From an uncultured Flavobacteriaceae bacterium (lineage in GTDB: Bacteria; Bacteroidota; Bacteroidia; Flavobacteriales; Flavobacteriaceae), in assembly GCA_913045325.1 (NCBI GenBank), contig CAJWPZ010000014.1, positions 1 to 42,250 of the forward strand: a DNA stretch of 42,250 bases, in the 5' to 3' direction. Made by a program: the position numbers and the translations under genes. The notes below the pieces were generated by a model. It was not told the origin of the DNA and ran no database searches. It saw only the letters and a list, made by a program, of their open reading frames with translations. This document shows, one piece after another, positions 1-8,570 of this stretch. Every line of letters starts with the position of its first letter. The stretch's first letter is position 1.

Positions 1-24
1 ATAGGTTATCAAAATATAGGGCAT

Positions 25-54
25 AAAAAAAGCCTCGCGAGATGCGAGGCTTTT
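25..54 (-). terminator. Rho-independent terminator of the T9SS cargo gene
   Basis: A perfect hairpin with arms AAAAGCCTCGC (28-38) and GCGAGGCTTTT (44-54) around a 5-nt loop lies just beyond the stop of the leftward gene that ends at 74. Read on the minus strand the stem is followed by a run of T. The tail on the other strand is shorter, so it may also stop transcription entering from the left. Confidence 0.85.
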
Positions 55-73
55 ATAAAGTATGTTGTTAAGC

Positions 74-991
74 TTATTGCTTAATTACTTTTTGTGTTAA
101 AGAACCGTTGTTAGTCTCAATGTTTAAGATGTAAACACCAGCAGCAAGATCAGCAATGTTCATAGAACCATTTACTAAAGCAGCACCTGTGTTTTTTCCT
201 AATACATCAAAAAGTACAGCACTCTTTAATTCTACGTTAGAAGAAAAATCAACGTTGATTACGTTTGTTGCAGGGTTAGGGTATACTGAAGCACCTACTA
301 AATCGTTATCACCAAGTCCTAAAACTTCTTCTTCATCAGTTAAAGTCCAACCAAAAGATGGGAAGTCTGCACCAATAAGTGAAGATATTTCTGTCCAGTC
401 TGTTGCACCAGCTCCAAATAAATCATCAGAATCAATAAGTAAAGATGCATTTACAGGAGGTATACCTATTTCAGTTGTAAAAGAACCAGTCCAGTTCCAA
501 CGTCCACCACCAGCAGAACCACCTATTACAGCAGGAGCAAAAGCAACCCAGTAGTCACCAGCTGGTAACGTTACTTGAGTACCACCATTTGCAGCAGTTA
601 CGTTAATTATGAAGCCTGACTCAACTTCTTCAACTAAACGTAATTCTAATCCAGCACCTAATTGTACACTTGTTAAGTTAACAAGAGCATCAGTTGTTGT
701 TGGATCTGAATCAGGAAATCCTCCTCCATCAACGTAGATAAAGAAATCTCCTCCAGTTAATAAATCTCCAATTTCTGTAGCTGAAGAATAAAATCCAGGG
801 AACGTAAAGCTACCTAAAATAGTATCTTCTTCAAGAGTGAAAAAATCAGAACAGAATACACCTGCATCTTCATCACCATTTGTTGTGATAAGGGCAGTTG
901 TGTTATCTGTAATTCTTTCGATAACTACATTTTGAGCAAATGCAGTAAAGGCTAGTGCAAAAGCAGCTAGAGTTAAAGTAATTTTTTTCAT
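74..991 (-). CDS. Secreted protein with type IX secretion (type A) C-terminal sorting domain, function unknown
   Basis: This 305-residue protein has a Sec signal peptide (about residues 1-19, basic start, hydrophobic core, AFAQ end) and a C-terminal type A sorting domain from about residue 228. The domain begins with the typical VYPNPATN element and ends in a lysine-rich strand, KVIKQ. Such proteins cross the inner membrane by Sec and the outer membrane by the type IX system, where the C-terminal domain is removed or anchored. The middle region (about 20-225) is acidic, rich in Gly, Thr and Asp and looks beta-rich; I recognise no catalytic motif. It stands alone, divergent from the M14 peptidase gene and followed by a strong terminator. 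The sorting assignment is firm, but the cargo function is unknown. Confidence 0.85.
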   Translation of the reverse strand: MKKITLTLAAFALAFTAFAQNVVIERITDNTTALITTNGDEDAGVFCSDFFTLEEDTILGSFTFPGFYSSATEIGDLLTGGDFFIYVDGGGFPDSDPTTTDALVNLTSVQLGAGLELRLVEEVESGFIINVTAANGGTQVTLPAGDYWVAFAPAVIGGSAGGGRWNWTGSFTTEIGIPPVNASLLIDSDDLFGAGATDWTEISSLIGADFPSFGWTLTDEEEVLGLGDNDLVGASVYPNPATNVINVDFSSNVELKSAVLFDVLGKNTGAALVNGSMNIADLAAGVYILNIETNNGSLTQKVIKQ

Positions 992-1035
992 AATAAATTG
1001 TTTAAAAGGGTTAAATAAAGTTTAATTTTGAAATA

Positions 1036-1043
1036 CAAATATA
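1036..1043 (-). promoter_or_regulatory. Predicted -7 element (TATATTTG) for the leftward T9SS cargo gene
   Basis: On the minus strand the sequence reads TATATTTG, an exact match to the Bacteroidota -7 consensus TAnnTTTG, 44 bases before the start codon. No TTG sits at the usual 17-23 bp spacing upstream, so only the -7 half is supported. Confidence 0.5.
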
Positions 1044-1091
1044 GAAAAGCAATTTATATTAAACACATAATTTAAAGAAAAACACTAAATC

Positions 1092-2879
1092 ATGTATTTT
1101 AACCATAAATCAATACAATACAACATTAAAACAGTACTAAATAGCTGCTTTATTTGTACAATTCTTCTTTTTACAAGTTGTAATACCCAAAAAGAAAACC
1201 CAACCCTAACCACTCTATTTGAAACATCAAAGGGAACCCAAACCCCAGAATATAAAGATGTAATTTCTTTTTATAAAAATTTAGCGAAAGCATATCCCAC
1301 TATTTCAATTACACAAGAAGGCCAAACAGATAGCGGCTATCCATTACATGTTATCTATTTTGATCCCTCAGGCCAGAGCATCAATTCAATCTCACAGGTA
1401 AAAAAAAATACGAAAAACATTTTACTAATTAACAACGGCATACATCCAGGAGAAAGTGATGGCATAGATGCCTGCATGCTCCTGCTACGTGATTTAGCGC
1501 AAGGCGCTATACAAGCTCCAACAAATACTGTAATTGCAGTTATTCCAGTTTACAACATTGGAGGCGCTTTGCAAAGAAACAGCACCTCTAGAACCAATCA
1601 AGAGGGTCCAAAAGCTTATGGTTTTAGAGGAAATGCCCGTAATTATGATTTAAATAGAGATTTTATAAAAGCCGATACAAAAAATGCCAAAGCATTTACA
1701 AAAATATTTAGAGCCCTAGACCCAGAACTCTTTATTGACAATCATGTAAGCAACGGTGCAGATTACCAATATACTCTTACCCACCTATTCACCCAACACA
1801 ATAAATTAGGAGGTAAAGCAGGAGTATATCTTAATGAAACATTAATGATACGCCTGCAAGAGGCATTAAAGGCAAAGAAATGGGACATCACACCTTATGT
1901 AAATGTATTTAACACGCAACCAGAAAAAGGATTTACGCAGTTTATGGACTCTCCTAGATACTCTACTGGATACACAACACTTTACAACACATTGGGTATG
2001 ATGGTAGAAACACATATGCTAAAACCTTACAAGCTGCGTGTAGAAGGAACTTATGAGTTAATGAAAAGCTTTATTGCCATCACAGACGCAGATGCAAAGC
2101 ATATTAAAAACATACATCAAGGGGCTAAAACTAGATTTAAAAAAGGAGACCCGTACCCAATACAGTGGATAACAGACAGCACCCAAACCAAAACATTACA
2201 ATTTAAAGGCTACGCGGGCAATAAGATTCTTAGCGAGGTAACTGGCAAAATGAGACTTAAATTTGATCACAACAAACCCTTTGTAAAACCAACACCCTAT
2301 TACAATACATTTAAACCCTCAAAAGAAATTACCATCCCTGCATACTATGGCATACCCAAAGGGTACTGGAGAGTACTGGAAAGACTAGAGCTAAACAATA
2401 TTAAAGTTTCAGAAATACAAAAAGACACCACTTTTACCGCACAAGTGTATTATATAAAAGACTACAAAAGCAGACAATCACCCTATGAGGGACACTACCT
2501 TCATTACAACACGCAAGTTACTGCCAAACAAGAAAGCATAACACTTAGCAAGGGAGACTATCTAGTCTCTTCCGCTCAAGATGGTATTCGTTATTTATTA
2601 GAAACCCTGGAGCCCGAGGCGGTAGATTCTTTTTTTAATTGGAATTTCTTTGACACCATTTTACAACAAAAAGAAGGGTTTTCTCCCTATGTATGGGAGG
2701 ACAAAGCAAAAGAGCTTTTGGAGAACAATCCGCTACTTAAAATAGAATTTGAAACTAAGAAAAAATTAGAACCTCCCTTTGCCAGTAATTGGTACGCACA
2801 ATTAGATTGGCTTCATAAAAAGTCTCCTAACTACGAGCGAAACCACTTAAGATACCCTATCATTAGGGTGGGTGGTTAG
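1092..2879 (+). CDS. M14 family zinc carboxypeptidase, predicted lipoprotein
   Basis: This is a 595-residue exported peptidase. A hydrophobic N-terminal segment ends in FTSC, so Cys30 is a plausible lipid-attachment site, although the lipobox is imperfect. The M14 zinc site is visible: HPGES (His about 118, Glu about 121) with the distal His in DNHVSN at about 217. MMVETH near residue 305 supplies the likely general-base Glu. The protein is longer than a bare carboxypeptidase domain, and the roughly 270 residues after the catalytic core are of unknown role. It probably trims peptides at the cell surface or in the periplasm. The last 33 bases overlap the convergent NUDIX gene. Family assignment is confident; the substrate is unknown. 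Confidence 0.85.
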   Translation: MYFNHKSIQYNIKTVLNSCFICTILLFTSCNTQKENPTLTTLFETSKGTQTPEYKDVISFYKNLAKAYPTISITQEGQTDSGYPLHVIYFDPSGQSINSISQVKKNTKNILLINNGIHPGESDGIDACMLLLRDLAQGAIQAPTNTVIAVIPVYNIGGALQRNSTSRTNQEGPKAYGFRGNARNYDLNRDFIKADTKNAKAFTKIFRALDPELFIDNHVSNGADYQYTLTHLFTQHNKLGGKAGVYLNETLMIRLQEALKAKKWDITPYVNVFNTQPEKGFTQFMDSPRYSTGYTTLYNTLGMMVETHMLKPYKLRVEGTYELMKSFIAITDADAKHIKNIHQGAKTRFKKGDPYPIQWITDSTQTKTLQFKGYAGNKILSEVTGKMRLKFDHNKPFVKPTPYYNTFKPSKEITIPAYYGIPKGYWRVLERLELNNIKVSEIQKDTTFTAQVYYIKDYKSRQSPYEGHYLHYNTQVTAKQESITLSKGDYLVSSAQDGIRYLLETLEPEAVDSFFNWNFFDTILQQKEGFSPYVWEDKAKELLENNPLLKIEFETKKKLEPPFASNWYAQLDWLHKKSPNYERNHLRYPIIRVGG

Positions 2880-3470
2880 ATACTCTTTAGGGAACAAGAG
2901 TTTAATATTCTCATAAGACTCTGTAAGTGCTTTTTGAGATTTTGCAAAGTTTTTCCAACGCACCTTGGTTATATCTTCTTCAAGTTGAGGTTTTAAATCT
3001 CCCTTATAGTTTGAATACATCTCATACCAATAGGTTACCTTAAGCTTTAATTTATCATTGCGCTTAAAAACATGGTATGTTTTGGCAATAAATTTACGCA
3101 ACTCTAAATCCTGTACGCCGGTTTCCTCTTGGGTCTCTCTCAAAGCGGCAGCCTGATATGTTTCATCTTTCTCAACCTTACCTTTGGGTAAATCCCATTT
3201 GCCATTGCGACGTATAAAAAGAATTTCTTTTTTTGCATTAAAAACCAAACCACCACCGGCAAAAACAACCGGTAGTTTTTTTAATAAAAACCGCTCTAAC
3301 TTTTCTTCATTTTTGTGGTATAAATTAACATATAGCAAAGAACCTTCATTGATTTGACGAATCAATTTTTTAAACTTAACCTCCTTTAGGGGAATGGTTG
3401 TGTACTGCTTTCCAATATTTTTTTTGGTAGACAATATTATAGGCAGGTCATTGACAAAAACTTTATACAT
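2847..3470 (-). CDS. NUDIX hydrolase
   Basis: This 207-residue protein carries a complete Nudix box at residues 97-119: Gly97, Glu103, Arg111-Glu112, Glu115-Glu116, then TGV. This is the metal-binding and catalytic signature for hydrolysis of nucleoside diphosphates linked to another group. About 65 residues precede the Nudix fold, which is longer than minimal members, and I do not recognise that part. The substrate cannot be read from the sequence. The 3' end overlaps the M14 peptidase gene by 33 bases. The start codon is only 8 bases from the pyrE start on the other strand and lies inside the predicted pyrE -7 element. Its own promoter must therefore lie within pyrE; none is obvious there. 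Confidence 0.9.
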   Translation of the reverse strand: MYKVFVNDLPIILSTKKNIGKQYTTIPLKEVKFKKLIRQINEGSLLYVNLYHKNEEKLERFLLKKLPVVFAGGGLVFNAKKEILFIRRNGKWDLPKGKVEKDETYQAAALRETQEETGVQDLELRKFIAKTYHVFKRNDKLKLKVTYWYEMYSNYKGDLKPQLEEDITKVRWKNFAKSQKALTESYENIKLLFPKEYLTTHPNDRVS

Positions 3471-3473
3471 TTG
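3466..3473 (+). promoter_or_regulatory. Predicted -7 element (TACATTTG) of pyrE, implying a leaderless mRNA
   Basis: TACATTTG matches TAnnTTTG exactly and ends 5 bases before the pyrE ATG at 3479. Transcription would start almost at the initiation codon. The element also contains the NUDIX start codon (CAT at 3468-3470 on the plus strand). A TTG at 3451-3453 is closer (12 bp) than the normal -33 spacing, so the upstream half is weak. Confidence 0.5.
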
Positions 3474-3478
3474 CAGTT

Positions 3479-4123
3479 ATGATATTAAATAAGGAGACCG
3501 CCCAAAAGACAGCCGAATTATTACTGCAAATTAATGCAATAAAACTACAACCACAAGAGCCTTTTACTTGGGCCTCTGGTTGGAGCTCACCAATCTATTG
3601 TGACAACCGCATAACCCTGTCCTATCCTGCGATACGGAATTATATTAGAGAACATATTGCCTCTCAAATAGAAACTCTTTACGGAAAGCCAGATGTCATC
3701 GCTGGTGTAGCAACAGGAGCCATAGGCATAGGGATGCTAGTGGCAGATTACCTCAACCTACCTTTTTGTTATGTAAGACCAGAGGCAAAAAAGCATGGAA
3801 GACAAAACAAAATTGAAGGAATGGTGCAAGAAAACCAAACCGTAGTGGTAGTTGAAGATTTAATTAGCACAGGAAAAAGCAGTCTAGTAGCCGTAGAGGC
3901 GTTAAGAGAAGCTAATTTAAATGTCAAAGGGATGCTCGCTATTTTCTCTTATGGATTTGATGTTGCAGAGAAAAATTTTCAAAATGCAGATGTGACACTC
4001 AATACCTTAAGTAATTACGAACACCTTTTACTAAATGCTGAAAAGACTAATTTTATTTCCTCTTCAGAGAGCAAACAATTAAGCTCGTGGAGAGAAAACC
4101 CAGCTACCTGGTCTGGTAAGTAA
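3479..4123 (+). CDS. pyrE: Orotate phosphoribosyltransferase
   Basis: PyrE converts orotate and PRPP to orotidine 5'-phosphate in de novo pyrimidine synthesis. The 214-residue length is usual. The PRPP-binding motif appears at 121-134 (VVVVEDLISTGKSS), with acidic residues after a hydrophobic strand and the TGKS phosphate loop. Upstream, YVRPEAKKHGR (about 98-108) matches the catalytic flexible loop, where the conserved lysines sit. The gene is divergent from the NUDIX gene with 8 bases between start codons. The SRPBCC gene follows 81 bases downstream in the same direction, probably co-transcribed because no terminator lies between them. Start is ATG just after a -7 element. Confidence 0.95.
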   Translation: MILNKETAQKTAELLLQINAIKLQPQEPFTWASGWSSPIYCDNRITLSYPAIRNYIREHIASQIETLYGKPDVIAGVATGAIGIGMLVADYLNLPFCYVRPEAKKHGRQNKIEGMVQENQTVVVVEDLISTGKSSLVAVEALREANLNVKGMLAIFSYGFDVAEKNFQNADVTLNTLSNYEHLLLNAEKTNFISSSESKQLSSWRENPATWSGK

Positions 4124-4204
4124 AAACATCATGGTTTAAGCGACCCACCCAAAATAGTTTCTAAAAATTAATTTAATATAGACGCCCAATAAATAAGATA
4201 ACAC

Positions 4205-4597
4205 ATGGAATTAAATAGCAAAAAAGTAACTGTTAAAAAATCAGCCCAAGAACTTTGCGGCTTCTTAAGTGATGTAAAAAACTTTGAGCAACTTATGCCA
4301 GATAGCATCAGTAAGTTTGAGGTAATTAGAGAAGATGCGTTTATTTTTGCTTTAATGAGTATGCCAGAAATTACCCTGGAGGTAAAACAAGTTATTAGCC
4401 CAACCAAAATAACCTTAGGGGCAATTAGTGACAAAATTCCTTTCACCCTTATCGGAAATATAGAAGCTATAGACAACGACTCCTCATTTATTGAACTTCA
4501 GTTTCAGGGAGACTTTAACCCTATGATGGCAATGATGGTAAAAGCCCCAGTGAGTAAGTTTATAGAAACACTCTCTAGTAATTTAGAAACAATTTAA
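4205..4597 (+). CDS. SRPBCC (START-like) family protein
   Basis: This is a 130-residue protein with the layout of a small polyketide-cyclase/START-like fold. The N-terminal strand (residues 1-15) precedes a short helix FLSDVKNFEQLMP (about 22-34), then come alternating beta strands and a long C-terminal helix (about 105-130). The helix motif 'FL.D..N...LMP' is typical of the family, which builds a hydrophobic ligand cavity; the ligand is unknown. No signal peptide is seen, so it should be cytoplasmic. It lies between pyrE and birA, and its end overlaps the convergent birA gene by 4 bases. Function is not predictable beyond the fold. Confidence 0.75.
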   Translation: MELNSKKVTVKKSAQELCGFLSDVKNFEQLMPDSISKFEVIREDAFIFALMSMPEITLEVKQVISPTKITLGAISDKIPFTLIGNIEAIDNDSSFIELQFQGDFNPMMAMMVKAPVSKFIETLSSNLETI

Positions 4598-5325
4598 AAG
4601 TGATATTTTATTTCTTTAAAATTGTAGGTATGCCTTTGAGAAGCCTCGTGCTCTAAAACCAAAAGACCAGATTTAGAAACTCCTCTTAGTATAGCATTAA
4701 AAGCAGGCGCCGTCTTTGTTGAATAAACAGCTACAGCATCAAGCCTAAACAACCTTTTATTATAGAAATTGAAAATTGCTTCAAAATCTTGATTTTCTAG
4801 ACGAGTTAATTCTATTTCCAGTTCTTGCAGCAACATTTTAAGCACTAAAGAGATGTCAAAATAATTTCCTGTGGCGAGCCTCAAAGAACTTGCCAATGGA
4901 AGGTCATTAAATTGCTTTTCGTTTACGTTTATTCCAATACCAATTATAGAGGAATCTATTTGATCCCCTTTTACCGTATTTTCAATTAATATTCCGCAGC
5001 ATTTTTTACTGCGTGACATAATGTCGTTAGGCCATTTTATACTTATTTCAGGTATTTTTAAATGCGTTAAGGTGTTAAAAACAGCTAGTGAAACAGCCAT
5101 TGAAACATACCATTGTTGTGAAACTTGAAGCCCCTTGAAACGCTTAAAAACACTTAAAGTTAGACTATTATTGGGCTGAGAGTGCCATTGGGCATCTACT
5201 TGACCTCTGCCCTTTGTTTGTCTGGAAGTTACTACCACTGTATAATCTTTTAAAAAACAAGTTTTTGACAAGTCTTTCAAGTAGGTATTGGTAGATGGTG
5301 TGGCACTAAGTTTGATTATATTCAC
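4594..5325 (-). CDS. birA: Biotin--[acetyl-CoA-carboxylase] ligase
   Basis: BirA activates biotin with ATP and attaches it to the biotin carboxyl carrier protein of acetyl-CoA carboxylase, whose AccA subunit is also in this window. The adenylate-binding loop KGRGQ lies near residue 40, KWPNDIM near residue 100 and the following KKCCGIL carries the conserved lysine. There is no N-terminal helix-turn-helix, so this is the non-repressor type. No ATG exists: the reading frame is open from a TTG at 5334, but the family normally begins at the first strand (NIIKLSATPSTN). I therefore prefer the GTG at 5325, giving 243 residues. It is convergent with the SRPBCC gene and divergent from rsfS. Confidence 0.9.
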   Translation of the reverse strand: MNIIKLSATPSTNTYLKDLSKTCFLKDYTVVVTSRQTKGRGQVDAQWHSQPNNSLTLSVFKRFKGLQVSQQWYVSMAVSLAVFNTLTHLKIPEISIKWPNDIMSRSKKCCGILIENTVKGDQIDSSIIGIGINVNEKQFNDLPLASSLRLATGNYFDISLVLKMLLQELEIELTRLENQDFEAIFNFYNKRLFRLDAVAVYSTKTAPAFNAILRGVSKSGLLVLEHEASQRHTYNFKEIKYHF

Positions 5326-5383
5326 GGGTGACAATTTAAGATTTTATTATAGATGCAAAACACTTATAACAAACAAAAAGTAA

Positions 5384-5391
5384 TAACTTTG
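5384..5391 (+). promoter_or_regulatory. Predicted -7 element (TAACTTTG) of rsfS
   Basis: TAACTTTG matches TAnnTTTG exactly and ends 18 bases before the rsfS ATG. No clear TTG is present at normal spacing upstream. It would drive the rsfS-ftsH unit. Confidence 0.5.
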
Positions 5392-5409
5392 CATAAACCA
5401 AATGTTTGA

Positions 5410-5781
5410 ATGACCAAGAAAGAAAAAAATACAGACCTTCTTATTACACATATCATTAGAGGAATTGAGGAGGTTAAAGGACAAGATATTGAAATTCTTG
5501 ATCTAAGAGAAATTGAAAATACAGTTACAGATTACTTTATTATCTGTAATGGTACCTCAAACACTCAAGTAAATGCTATTGTAAGTTCTGTGCAAAAAAT
5601 TGTGAGTAAGGCTTTAAAAGAAAAAGCCTGGCACATAGAAGGAAGTGAGAATTCTGAGTGGATTCTTATGGACTATGTTCACGTTGTTGTACACGTTTTT
5701 CAAAAACATATTAGAGATTTTTATGACATTGAAGGCCTATGGGGTGATGCAAAGTCTGTCAAAATCGAAACGTCTCATTAA
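5410..5781 (+). CDS. rsfS: Ribosome silencing factor
   Basis: RsfS binds ribosomal protein uL14 on the large subunit and blocks subunit joining, so translation falls in stationary phase or starvation. The 123-residue length is typical. The conserved signature is clear: TDYFIICNGTSN (about 40-51) and VHVFQKHIRDFYDIEGLW (about 96-113), the surface used for uL14 contact in the family. ATG start, preceded by a -7 element. ftsH begins 16 bases after the stop, so the two are probably one transcript. Confidence 0.95.
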   Translation: MTKKEKNTDLLITHIIRGIEEVKGQDIEILDLREIENTVTDYFIICNGTSNTQVNAIVSSVQKIVSKALKEKAWHIEGSENSEWILMDYVHVVVHVFQKHIRDFYDIEGLWGDAKSVKIETSH

Positions 5782-5797
5782 AAAACAGTAAAGCCAC

Positions 5798-7834
5798 ATG
5801 GCAGACCAAACAAAAGATTCTAAGAATAAAAAAGATAAAAAACCAGATCTAAAAAAACCAAAATTTAGCCCATATTGGATATATGGATCTATTTTTGTCA
5901 TTTTTTTAGCCCTTCAACTATCTGGTGGAAGTAGTTTTTCTCAAACAAAAAAAACAAGCCAAGCTGAGTTTGAAAATTACCTAAGACAAGGTGATGTTCA
6001 AAAAGTTGAGATTGTAAACAAAAAAATAGCTAAAGTATATCTTACCCAAGAGGCAAAATTGGATGGAGTGCACTCAAAAAACAAACCAAATGGGCTTTTA
6101 ACTCCCGGAGCCAATGACCCAACTTATGAATTTGAGTTTGGTGATCTTCAAAATTTTGAAAATAATTTTCAAATCATAAAAAGAGAAAACAATCTAGACA
6201 CCCAAATTATTTGGAACACAGAGAGCAACCTTTGGGGAGAAGTTATTGTTGGCTTACTACCCTTTATAGTAATTATTGGTATTTGGATTTTCATTATGAG
6301 ACGTATGTCTGGCGGCGCTGGAGGTGGTGGTGCTGGAGGTCAAATTTTTAATATCGGGAAATCTAAAGCCAAATTATTTGATGAAAAGACAGATGTAAAA
6401 ACATCTTTTAAAGATGTTGCAGGTCTTGAAGGGGCTAAAGAAGAGGTGCAAGAAATTGTTGACTTTCTAAAGTTCCCAGAAAAATATACCGCCCTTGGAG
6501 GTAAAATTCCTAAAGGAGCTCTTTTGGTAGGGCCTCCAGGTACAGGAAAAACATTATTGGCCCGTGCAGTAGCTGGAGAGGCCAAAGTGCCTTTTTTCTC
6601 TTTATCTGGTTCAGATTTTGTTGAAATGTTTGTAGGTGTAGGTGCCTCTAGAGTACGTGATTTATTCAAACAAGCCAAAGAAAAATCTCCATCTATTATA
6701 TTTATAGATGAAATAGATGCCATTGGCCGTGCTCGTGGAAAAGCTAATTTCTCAGGTTCTAACGATGAGCGTGAAAACACCTTAAACCAACTCTTAACAG
6801 AGATGGATGGTTTTGGGACAAACTCTAATGTTATTGTGATTGCAGCAACAAACCGTGCAGATGTGCTAGACAAAGCATTAATGAGAGCCGGTCGCTTTGA
6901 TAGACAAATATATGTTGACTTGCCAGATGTAAGAGAGCGTAAAGAAATTTTTGAAGTACACCTTCGCCCTTTAAAAAAGGAAGAAGGTCTTGATACAGAT
7001 TTTCTGTCTAAGCAAACACCAGGGTTCTCTGGGGCAGATATTGCAAATGTTTGTAATGAGGCTGCGCTTATAGCAGCAAGAGGAGAGAAAAAAGCAGTAG
7101 GTAAGCAAGATTTCTTAGATGCTGTAGACAGGATTGTTGGGGGTCTTGAGAAAAAGAACAAAATTATTACACCAGCAGAGAAAGAAGCAATTGCATACCA
7201 CGAAGCTGGACATGCAACAGTGAGCTGGATGCTAGAGCACGCAGCACCTCTTGTTAAGGTTACTATTGTACCAAGAGGTCAATCTCTAGGAGCTGCATGG
7301 TACTTGCCAGAAGAGCGTCTTATTGTAAGGCCAGAGCAAATGCTTGACGAAATGTGTGCAACACTTGGAGGTAGAGCAGCAGAGAAAGTAATATTCAATA
7401 AAATATCTACTGGAGCCCTTAGTGATTTAGAAAAAGTAACAAAACAAGCACGTGCAATGGTAACTGTCTACGGGCTTAATGACAAGGTTGGAAACCTAAC
7501 CTATTATGACTCCAGTGGGCAGTCTGAATATAATTTCAGTAAACCATACAGCGAAAAAACAGCTGAGTTAATAGACAAGGAAATATCAAACCTTATTGAG
7601 ACCCAATACAAGCGCGCTATTGATTTATTAGAAACCAATAAAGAAAAGCTTACAGAATTGGCAAACGTACTGCTAGACAAAGAAGTTATTTTCAGGGACA
7701 ACCTAGAAGTTATTTTTGGAAAAAGACCTTTCGAAAAATCTATTAGCGAAATTAAAGCAGCTCCTAAACAGGACAAACAAACTCCAGACAATACGCCAAA
7801 AGCATCTGAAGAAAATGATGACCCTACGAGCTAA
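5798..7834 (+). CDS. ftsH: ATP-dependent zinc metalloprotease FtsH
   Basis: FtsH is the membrane-anchored AAA+ protease that extracts and degrades misfolded membrane proteins and short-lived regulators. The 678 residues show a Lys-rich cytoplasmic start, a first membrane segment (about 26-43), a periplasmic region and a second membrane segment (about 146-166). A Gly-rich linker precedes the AAA+ domain, which has Walker A GPPGTGKT near 245 and Walker B FIDEIDAIGR. The arginine-finger region MRAGRFDRQ follows, then the protease zinc site HEAGH near 468 with the third-ligand Asp in GALSDLEKVT near 545. All key residues are present. The C-terminal tail is polar and low-complexity. The LUD gene follows after 109 bases with its own -7 element. 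Confidence 0.97.
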   Translation: MADQTKDSKNKKDKKPDLKKPKFSPYWIYGSIFVIFLALQLSGGSSFSQTKKTSQAEFENYLRQGDVQKVEIVNKKIAKVYLTQEAKLDGVHSKNKPNGLLTPGANDPTYEFEFGDLQNFENNFQIIKRENNLDTQIIWNTESNLWGEVIVGLLPFIVIIGIWIFIMRRMSGGAGGGGAGGQIFNIGKSKAKLFDEKTDVKTSFKDVAGLEGAKEEVQEIVDFLKFPEKYTALGGKIPKGALLVGPPGTGKTLLARAVAGEAKVPFFSLSGSDFVEMFVGVGASRVRDLFKQAKEKSPSIIFIDEIDAIGRARGKANFSGSNDERENTLNQLLTEMDGFGTNSNVIVIAATNRADVLDKALMRAGRFDRQIYVDLPDVRERKEIFEVHLRPLKKEEGLDTDFLSKQTPGFSGADIANVCNEAALIAARGEKKAVGKQDFLDAVDRIVGGLEKKNKIITPAEKEAIAYHEAGHATVSWMLEHAAPLVKVTIVPRGQSLGAAWYLPEERLIVRPEQMLDEMCATLGGRAAEKVIFNKISTGALSDLEKVTKQARAMVTVYGLNDKVGNLTYYDSSGQSEYNFSKPYSEKTAELIDKEISNLIETQYKRAIDLLETNKEKLTELANVLLDKEVIFRDNLEVIFGKRPFEKSISEIKAAPKQDKQTPDNTPKASEENDDPTS

Positions 7835-7899
7835 AGGTTCGTTTTATAATCATTGTAGTAAAGATTAGTATTGTGGGTTTTCTATGACGAGATTTTTAC

Positions 7900-7907
7900 T
7901 ATCTTTG
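7900..7907 (+). promoter_or_regulatory. Predicted -7 element (TATCTTTG) of the LUD-cdsA-psd unit
   Basis: TATCTTTG matches TAnnTTTG exactly, 36 bases before the LUD gene start. A TTG at 7871-7873 is 26 bp upstream of it, slightly beyond the usual range. It suggests an internal promoter separating the phospholipid genes from rsfS-ftsH. Confidence 0.5.
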
Positions 7908-7943
7908 ATGTAATAAGAATTTAAACACCCATAAACCCTGCAG

Positions 7944-8558
7944 ATGAGTCTCTTTAAAAGACTTTTAAAAGGAAATCTCAATCTAAAAAAAACACCTAAA
8001 CAAAAAGGTGATCAGGATGATGGCCTCAAATATTATCCTGAAGATAGTCTTGCTATAGACGAGAGATTCACTAATAATTTCAGAAAAAACGGAGGGAAAT
8101 TTCTATACTGCACAGACGCTCAAGAAATTAACGAAGCTTTTGATAATATCTTAGTAGAGAATGACTGGTATGAAAAAGAGGTTTTTTGCATCAACCAAAT
8201 GCTCTCTAAAAAATTTGATGGGTATAACTTAAACTTTACCAAAAAAACTACTGCTACTTTTTTCTTAACTACTTGCGAGTCTTTGATATCAAAAAATGGC
8301 TCCATTTTACTCTCTTCAAACCAGATTAAGGAGAAAAAATTGGATGAGCTACCTACCAATATTGTCATATTTGCCACTACAAGCCAGTTTGTAGAGAATA
8401 TAAGTGAAGGGCTACGCATTATCAAAAACAGTGGTGGAAAATTTATTCCAAGCAATATCACTGCAATCCAAGATTTTGAGACAGAAAAAGAAAAGGATTT
8501 TATGAGTTATGGAAGTAGTACAAAAAACTTATATTTGCTGCTTCTAGAAGACCTGTAG
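7944..8558 (+). CDS. LUD-domain protein (LutC/YkgG-like)
   Basis: This 204-residue cytoplasmic protein has the arrangement of a LUD domain: an N-terminal helical stretch, 'TFFLTTCESLISKNGSILLSS' (about 108-128) as the core strand pair, and the 'LPTNIVIFAT' strand (about 138-147). In classical lactate-utilisation operons LutC acts with the iron-sulphur proteins LutA and LutB. Here no iron-sulphur partner or Cys cluster is present, and the gene sits between ftsH and cdsA, only 12 bases before cdsA. The context therefore argues for a role other than lactate oxidation, which I cannot name. The assignment is by overall pattern, with moderate confidence. Confidence 0.7.
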   Translation: MSLFKRLLKGNLNLKKTPKQKGDQDDGLKYYPEDSLAIDERFTNNFRKNGGKFLYCTDAQEINEAFDNILVENDWYEKEVFCINQMLSKKFDGYNLNFTKKTTATFFLTTCESLISKNGSILLSSNQIKEKKLDELPTNIVIFATTSQFVENISEGLRIIKNSGGKFIPSNITAIQDFETEKEKDFMSYGSSTKNLYLLLLEDL

Positions 8559-8570
8559 AAGATATATGCT

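Noticed and set aside
156-554. Open frame on the plus strand within the first T9SS cargo gene
   Set aside because: The opposite strand encodes a signal peptide and a type IX sorting domain; this frame is low-complexity Pro/Ser-rich and antisense.
6340-7161. Long open frame on the minus strand across ftsH
   Set aside because: It lies wholly inside the strongly conserved ftsH AAA+ domain; its Ser/Pro/Ala-rich translation has no recognisable motif and is a shadow frame.
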